The notes under the pieces are model-generated. The model did no database searches. It was not told the DNA's origin and saw only the letters and a program-made list of their open reading frames with translations. Of a stretch of DNA of 64,000 bases, positions 59,912 through 64,000 are shown piece after piece. Source of the DNA: Hirsutella rhossiliensis (taxonomy: Eukaryota > Ascomycota > Sordariomycetes > Hypocreales > Ophiocordycipitaceae). Positions within the stretch are counted from its first letter, which is position 1. Each line of letters starts with the position of its first letter. The stretch lies in contig NW_025408678.1 in NCBI RefSeq assembly GCF_020360975.1, forward strand, positions 2,046,001 to 2,110,000, read 5' to 3'. A program made the position numbers and the translations under genes.

Positions 59912-61243
59912 ATGCGCTCCAATGTGATCCTGTTCTGGTCGGCCATCTTCAACGTCGCTGCCGCAGCGGACATGGCCGTCGACGGGGGCGAAAGTCATAT
60001 CGTCGTCCAAATTGATCCAAACGTCGCCGTCATTCCGCTAAATACCGCGCTTGCCGCTGCGTCCCCCGTGGAGCTGTTTCGCCTGAGCTGCCCCGAGGAG
60101 GCGGCGAACCCCCGGAGACCTAGGGTCTTGGGGTCTTCCTACGACGTGGTGCAGACGGATGCGTTTGAACGACGAGAGATTTTTGCTTCGTCCTCTAGCT
60201 TTGTCCGTGGCGCCATTGAGGCATGGGGCCGGCACCAGCACCTCGTGCTGCGCCCAGAGGAAGTCTGGTTTGAGATTCTAGCCCAGCTTAACTTCTATAT
60301 GGAGAAGAACGCCGATAAGGTCCGCCATGTCTTCGTCTCCCACGAGGCCAAGCAGAGTATCGTTGTCCGCCTCGATCGAACGGCTCAAAAAGATATCGAG
60401 GCTATGATCACCAGTTTTGAAAACGTACTAAAGGAAAAGGTCAAAGCGCCTTGGCTGTCGGATTGGATCAAGCCGGGCTTTAGCACTTCGTCTGCCGAGG
60501 ACGAGCTCACGGCTACGGTGCTCATGATGGGTCTTATGCAGCACTACTTTGAATACGCGGCCTTGGCGATTTGTGGTTTGCCTTCCGTGTCACTACTTGG
60601 CACCAAGGATGACTGGATCAGCCTCCGACGCAAGCTCGACGACTTGTCCAAGTTCGGCGAGGAGCCTGCCGAGTACGCTAGGGTGCTCACGCCGATCTTG
60701 GATGGTTTCGTCAACACTTGGGATAACAAAGACTCCCCCGACACAAAGGAATTCTGGTCCAAGATCGTCAGCGGGGCGGTAGAGGACCATATTTGCACCA
60801 GAGTCAACGTCATCAGCGGCTGGATCACCGGCTTCTACTTCTGGAACAAGCAAGGGAACATGATTGCAAGCCGAGAGCAGCGCGAGAAGCGAAAGGCCGC
60901 CACGGTACTGGGCGACGTCAACTACTTAACCCAGATGGCGGAAAATCTTCCCGTCAGCTATGCCAAGGTGCCGGTCAAACTAATCAGCGAGGGGATGGAT
61001 GCATACCTGTTAGCCGGTAACGTTGGCGTGTCTAGGACGATGGCGCCTGACGGCAGGCCCGTCGCCGAGCCCATGAGTGGCTGGTACTTGTACGGACCCG
61101 TGGATCGAGACTACAAGTTCGAGGGTAAAGGCAGCAACCAGGAGGAGTTGAATGCAATTAGTGGTCTGGTCAACCAGTGCATGAGAGACCAGGGTCTGGG
61201 CGACTTGCTTACCAGGGTGGGAAGAATACAGCCAATTAGTTAA
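59912..61243 (+). CDS. Secreted DUF4419 domain protein
   Basis: 443 residues, one exon. ATG 59912 is chosen because it begins a clear signal peptide (residues 1-19, MRSNVILFWSAIFNVAAAA); the upstream open frame has no ATG. Residues about 105-330 match DUF4419: 'HLVLRPEEVWFEILAQLNFY', then 'DDWISLRRKLDDLSKFGEEP', 'VLTPILDGFVNTWDN', 'FWSKIV' and 'GWITGFYFWN'. The family is large in fungi and has no settled function; many members lack a signal peptide. The gene ends 534 bp before the end of the convergent membrane protein gene. Codon use is normal, with no RIP marks. It appears intact. Confidence 0.85.
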   Translation: MRSNVILFWSAIFNVAAAADMAVDGGESHIVVQIDPNVAVIPLNTALAAASPVELFRLSCPEEAANPRRPRVLGSSYDVVQTDAFERREIFASSSSFVRGAIEAWGRHQHLVLRPEEVWFEILAQLNFYMEKNADKVRHVFVSHEAKQSIVVRLDRTAQKDIEAMITSFENVLKEKVKAPWLSDWIKPGFSTSSAEDELTATVLMMGLMQHYFEYAALAICGLPSVSLLGTKDDWISLRRKLDDLSKFGEEPAEYARVLTPILDGFVNTWDNKDSPDTKEFWSKIVSGAVEDHICTRVNVISGWITGFYFWNKQGNMIASREQREKRKAATVLGDVNYLTQMAENLPVSYAKVPVKLISEGMDAYLLAGNVGVSRTMAPDGRPVAEPMSGWYLYGPVDRDYKFEGKGSNQEELNAISGLVNQCMRDQGLGDLLTRVGRIQPIS

Positions 61244-61776
61244 GGTCCATTGATTCAAGCTATGTCTATCAGGCAATACAATGGATGTACATGCACGTAA
61301 ATGTATGCAGCGGGCGGGAATTCGCGTGCTTTCCCAGTGCTACCTACTGAGGGCGAGCCCGGGACACCCAGGGGGGATCTTCAACCGCCACTTGTAAGGA
61401 ATGTTGGCTTGCGACCCTCGACGTCTGGTGAGAGAGAGAGAGTGTGTGTGTGTTTCTTTTTCAGTAGTATTTATTCTACGCTATTTTGCAGAGAGAGAGA
61501 GAGCCTCCGCCAGCTTACCCAAAAGGCGGCTAAGTGTGTAGACATGATCAAGTTCCGCCATTGTAATTTCCGAAAGCTCGACAAACTGTTTCTCTTTTTA
61601 CCGTGGATTTCCTCGGTTGTTCAATCGAGCGAGGATAGTACCACGGGCTTTCAACCGAACCTCATACCGTTGTCCTGAAGGCACTTTTCGTGTCGAATTT
61701 AAGTTCCAGTTTTTGCGACCTGCTCCTGTCCAAGCAGGAATTTACTCCTCCATACTTCCAGCTCCTGCCGGAGACA
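61244..61776. other. Convergent intergenic region with microsatellites
   Basis: Contains (GA)n/(GT)n at 61432-61453 and (GA)n at 61490-61503. No gene is supported; the open frames here are incidental. It should hold the 3' ends of both neighbouring transcripts. Confidence 0.5.
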
Positions 61777-63315
61777 TTAGTTTAGATTTGGTATATTCGA
61801 GACCCAAGTTGAGACAAACGCATCCGGGGGGAGACTAGCCAGAGCTCTAAAAGTTTCGACTAGTAGAGCAAGCCGGGCAAGAATGTAAATCAGCACAGAC
61901 ACAAAGCCCCACCACTGCATTCTTAGCGTTGGGTTTTCTCCAAAGGATAATAGCTTGTCGTTGACAATGAAGATGAGATACGGGAGGAAAGCTATTGGCA
62001 TGAGGCATGTTGAGAGGATGCTCGAAATATGCCAGAGCCGCTCCTCGAGCGGAGTTGGGAAATGCAAGTTCCATCCAGCGACATGAACTGCGCCGAACAC
62101 GACTCCACCAATGCTCATGCCGAGTGCATATACCGGAAAGTTTCCTTTGATGATAGAGTCGTTGGGAATCCTGGCATTTGGGGGATTCCTGATTTGGAGG
62201 TAGGGGTCGGTGCCAGGAATGAAGAGTATTCGAAGTGGAGCAGATTCAGTTGTGTTTCCGATCCAGTTTACGTGTCGCTCTGAGTCGGCCTCTATTAGTG
62301 GCAAGGGGACTTGAGCACCCTGAGGTTTCGGGACAAGGAATATGTATGTGACGACAGCGCACACTGAGAAGGCGGTGACAACTAACTCGAGCTGGGCTAT
62401 CGCAAGACCTTTTGCAGCCCTAACGATGACCTGAATCGCTGTCCAGAGAATTTGAACGATGGCAACAAGTTTTACGAATGAGTTAGCCTTGCTCTTGTCG
62501 TGAATTTCGGCTGTTGTGATCATTGGTAGTCTCTTCATGACTCTCTCCCGTCGCATTTCGAATATATCTTTGCTACCCAAGATGTAGGATTTCGTCAAGC
62601 CCTGAGGGCCCAATTCTGGAATGAGGACCTTGACGGGCGGAGTTTTTTTTTTCGCATTGGCATGCTCGATGACGGGAGCTGCAGCTATTCGACCCTCTTC
62701 GCTTATCTGGGGCTGTCTATTGTCATGGCCGTCTTCTTGTCGAGTCTCTGGCTGCTGTTGTCCCTCGCGTACAACCATGGTAAATCCGCCCATCATTGCG
62801 AAAAATCCATGAGTCAATCCCCACTCGACATTGTCAATTACCGCAAATCCGTGCATATCCCTTTTTACCGCCCTTGCCACCACAAAGTCGCCTATGGCCT
62901 TGCCCATGATGAATTCTGGCCCGAGAATCGTGAAAACCATCCACTTGAGGTTGGTAGAGAACCCTGGAATGCTCCCCGTGACACTGCTCCAGCAGCCTTT
63001 TGCCCCTGACCTTATGTCGTACCACAAACGGCGGCAAAAATTGGGCTTCTGCTCAAGAAAGTCGATCTTGTCGAGACGATTTTGCAACGGCTCTTGGACC
63101 TGATCTCGCTGCTCTGGGATATTGAGGTGTTGAATAGACCAAGTGCAAGCAAAGATGGTGAAAAGGCAGCTCCATAGGATGTTGAGAGTACCCCGCGAGT
63201 CCGGAGACGAGACGAAATTGACCGGCGTGTCTGGGACTGTACAGGTCGTGTTAAATCGCGTGTAGGTATGAGACCTGCCAGCTGCAAAGAGAAGGAGGAT
63301 TATGAATTTTAGCAT
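61777..63315 (-). CDS. Polytopic membrane protein of a fungal-specific family, unknown function
   Basis: 512 residues, one exon, ATG 63315. Residues 1-16 form a signal peptide. Residues 41-70 (RGTLNILWSCLFTIFACTWS, then IQHLNIPEQR) are the hallmark N-terminal block of a family widespread in ascomycetes and basidiomycetes. Likely membrane segments: about 43-62, 123-145, 168-182, 280-300, 306-328, 394-415, 430-451 and 466-485. The C-terminus 'VETFRALASLPPDAFVSTW' with 'SNIP' is the other conserved block. A loop (185-230) is Gln/Arg-rich and variable. No enzymatic motif is seen, and the family has no established function. The gene is convergent with the DUF4419 gene. It appears intact, without RIP marks. 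Confidence 0.8.
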   Translation of the reverse strand: MLKFIILLLFAAGRSHTYTRFNTTCTVPDTPVNFVSSPDSRGTLNILWSCLFTIFACTWSIQHLNIPEQRDQVQEPLQNRLDKIDFLEQKPNFCRRLWYDIRSGAKGCWSSVTGSIPGFSTNLKWMVFTILGPEFIMGKAIGDFVVARAVKRDMHGFAVIDNVEWGLTHGFFAMMGGFTMVVREGQQQPETRQEDGHDNRQPQISEEGRIAAAPVIEHANAKKKTPPVKVLIPELGPQGLTKSYILGSKDIFEMRRERVMKRLPMITTAEIHDKSKANSFVKLVAIVQILWTAIQVIVRAAKGLAIAQLELVVTAFSVCAVVTYIFLVPKPQGAQVPLPLIEADSERHVNWIGNTTESAPLRILFIPGTDPYLQIRNPPNARIPNDSIIKGNFPVYALGMSIGGVVFGAVHVAGWNLHFPTPLEERLWHISSILSTCLMPIAFLPYLIFIVNDKLLSFGENPTLRMQWWGFVSVLIYILARLALLVETFRALASLPPDAFVSTWVSNIPNLN

Positions 63316-64000
63316 GGTGAAATGTGCCGCCGACGAAATTTATATCGAGATCTGTCAGAATCCTATCTGGCCCTTTAAAAACGGTCAGGCTCGAAATCTG
63401 GATTTATCACTGACAAGAGCCTAGAATATAGCAGTTTGAAGACAGGCTGCGGGATAGCACCAGTTGGCCAGCGCGATCAAGGTACAGTTACAGTATGATA
63501 TTCTGCAAGAAACGGGGTAATTACATATGCAAAGAATTGGCGCAAAGATCTGCATCCTGTGCATAAAGAGGCGACACAGACTGTGCAATCTTCGCCAGTC
63601 GTTTTCGAGTATGTGGTCAAGCTGACCATCCCCCCCCCCTGACCATCCCCCCCCCCCCAATGCCCATGTAACCTGACCGGCGCCACGCTTTTCGTAGCAG
63701 TCAAGCCGACCATAAATTTTCCATTTTCCTATCCGTTTGGTCTTATCACGCATATGTCAGCAGCCGAAGAACCAATTAGGACCGCAGCCTCAACAGCCTC
63801 ACATCCCGCCATCAGGCCAAAATGACATGGTTTTGTAATGCCCAACACGTAAAATCATCGTGCAGTGCCCTTATCAGCAGTCGAGGAACCGCTGAGCCAC
63901 TTAAAACCGCAGTCACCACACACTCAAATCCAACTATCAAGCCACACTACGACATAACACCATAGCAATGCCTCAGTCAAATGTCCTCTTCTACTGTAAT
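63316..64000. other. Upstream and intergenic DNA to the window end
   Basis: Includes two long C runs at 63630-63658. A diverged direct repeat of about 65-70 bp has units at about 63756-63820 and 63880-63945, both starting TCAGCAG(C/T)CGA(A/G)GAACC and containing ACCGCAG(C/T)C. No gene is supported. Confidence 0.5.

Noticed and set aside
59849..61243. Longer DUF4419 protein starting at 59849
   Set aside because: The codon is TTG. The ATG at 59912 begins a proper signal peptide.
61430..61510. Coding exon over the GA/GT repeats (61301-61678)
   Set aside because: The translation is low complexity across microsatellites, and the region is the shared 3' flank of two convergent genes.
63620..63660. 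Telomere or regulatory signal in the C runs
   Set aside because: These are plain homopolymer C tracts without a TTAGGG-type repeat.

Overview
The window is chromosomal DNA of a filamentous ascomycete (Pezizomycotina), in two very different halves. Positions 1 to about 49,900 are an AT-rich block with almost no CpA or TpG dinucleotides. It is packed with LTR retrotransposons whose reading frames are full of TAA and TAG codons where Gln or Trp codons are expected. This is the mark of repeat-induced point mutation (RIP). No RNA gene or intact protein gene was found there. Positions about 49,905 to 64,000 have normal base composition and hold a few accessory fungal genes, several of them broken. 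The sequence does not allow a confident genus.

The AT-rich half can be resolved as nested insertions, most of them fixed by exact target-site duplications (TSDs). (1) 1-1977 and its flank are a Ty3/gypsy pol relic on the minus strand. It is interrupted by a miniature LTR element (1978-3052, TSD ATAAG, 73-bp LTRs), which itself carries a 697-bp solo LTR (TSD TATCT). (2) 3135-about 9390 is copia copy A, carrying a 364-bp MITE (TSD TA). (3) 10116-25032 is a Ty3/gypsy element on the minus strand (TSD GTTTT). It contains copia copy D (13492-19822, TSD ACTTC) and a second 697-bp solo LTR (TSD TATAC). (4) 26610-38579 is copia copy B on the minus strand, with a different copia family inserted in it (31223-36888, TSD AGTAG, two 568-bp LTRs). 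(5) 41069-49184 is a small LTR element (177-bp LTRs, TSD TAATA) split by copia copy C (42520-48761, TSD ATAGT). Copy D is the least mutated and shows one gag-pol frame of 1647 codons with gag, protease, integrase, reverse transcriptase and RNase H in copia order. Three unrelated LTR families carry a primer-binding site that matches the anticodon arm of initiator tRNA-Met (half-tRNA priming).

The normal half holds, in order: remnants of a minus-strand membrane-protein gene (about 51.3-52.0 kb); a remnant that may be a non-LTR retrotransposon ORF1 (about 52.96-53.35 kb); an S41-family (CPAF-like) secreted peptidase gene broken by two in-frame stops (53678-55972); a small secreted Cys-containing protein (56476-56862); a frameshifted minus-strand Ser/Thr-rich secreted or anchored protein gene (58511-59684); an intact secreted DUF4419 gene (59912-61243); and, converging with it, an intact polytopic membrane protein gene (61777-63315, minus). 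The two intact large genes and the small gene are the only likely functional protein genes. The others look like decaying accessory genes next to a heterochromatic transposon block. The most unusual items are the miniature LTR element, the 697-bp LTR family known here only as solo LTRs, the small non-autonomous LTR element, the antisense ORF relic in the gypsy element, and the peptidase gene with two point nonsense changes.
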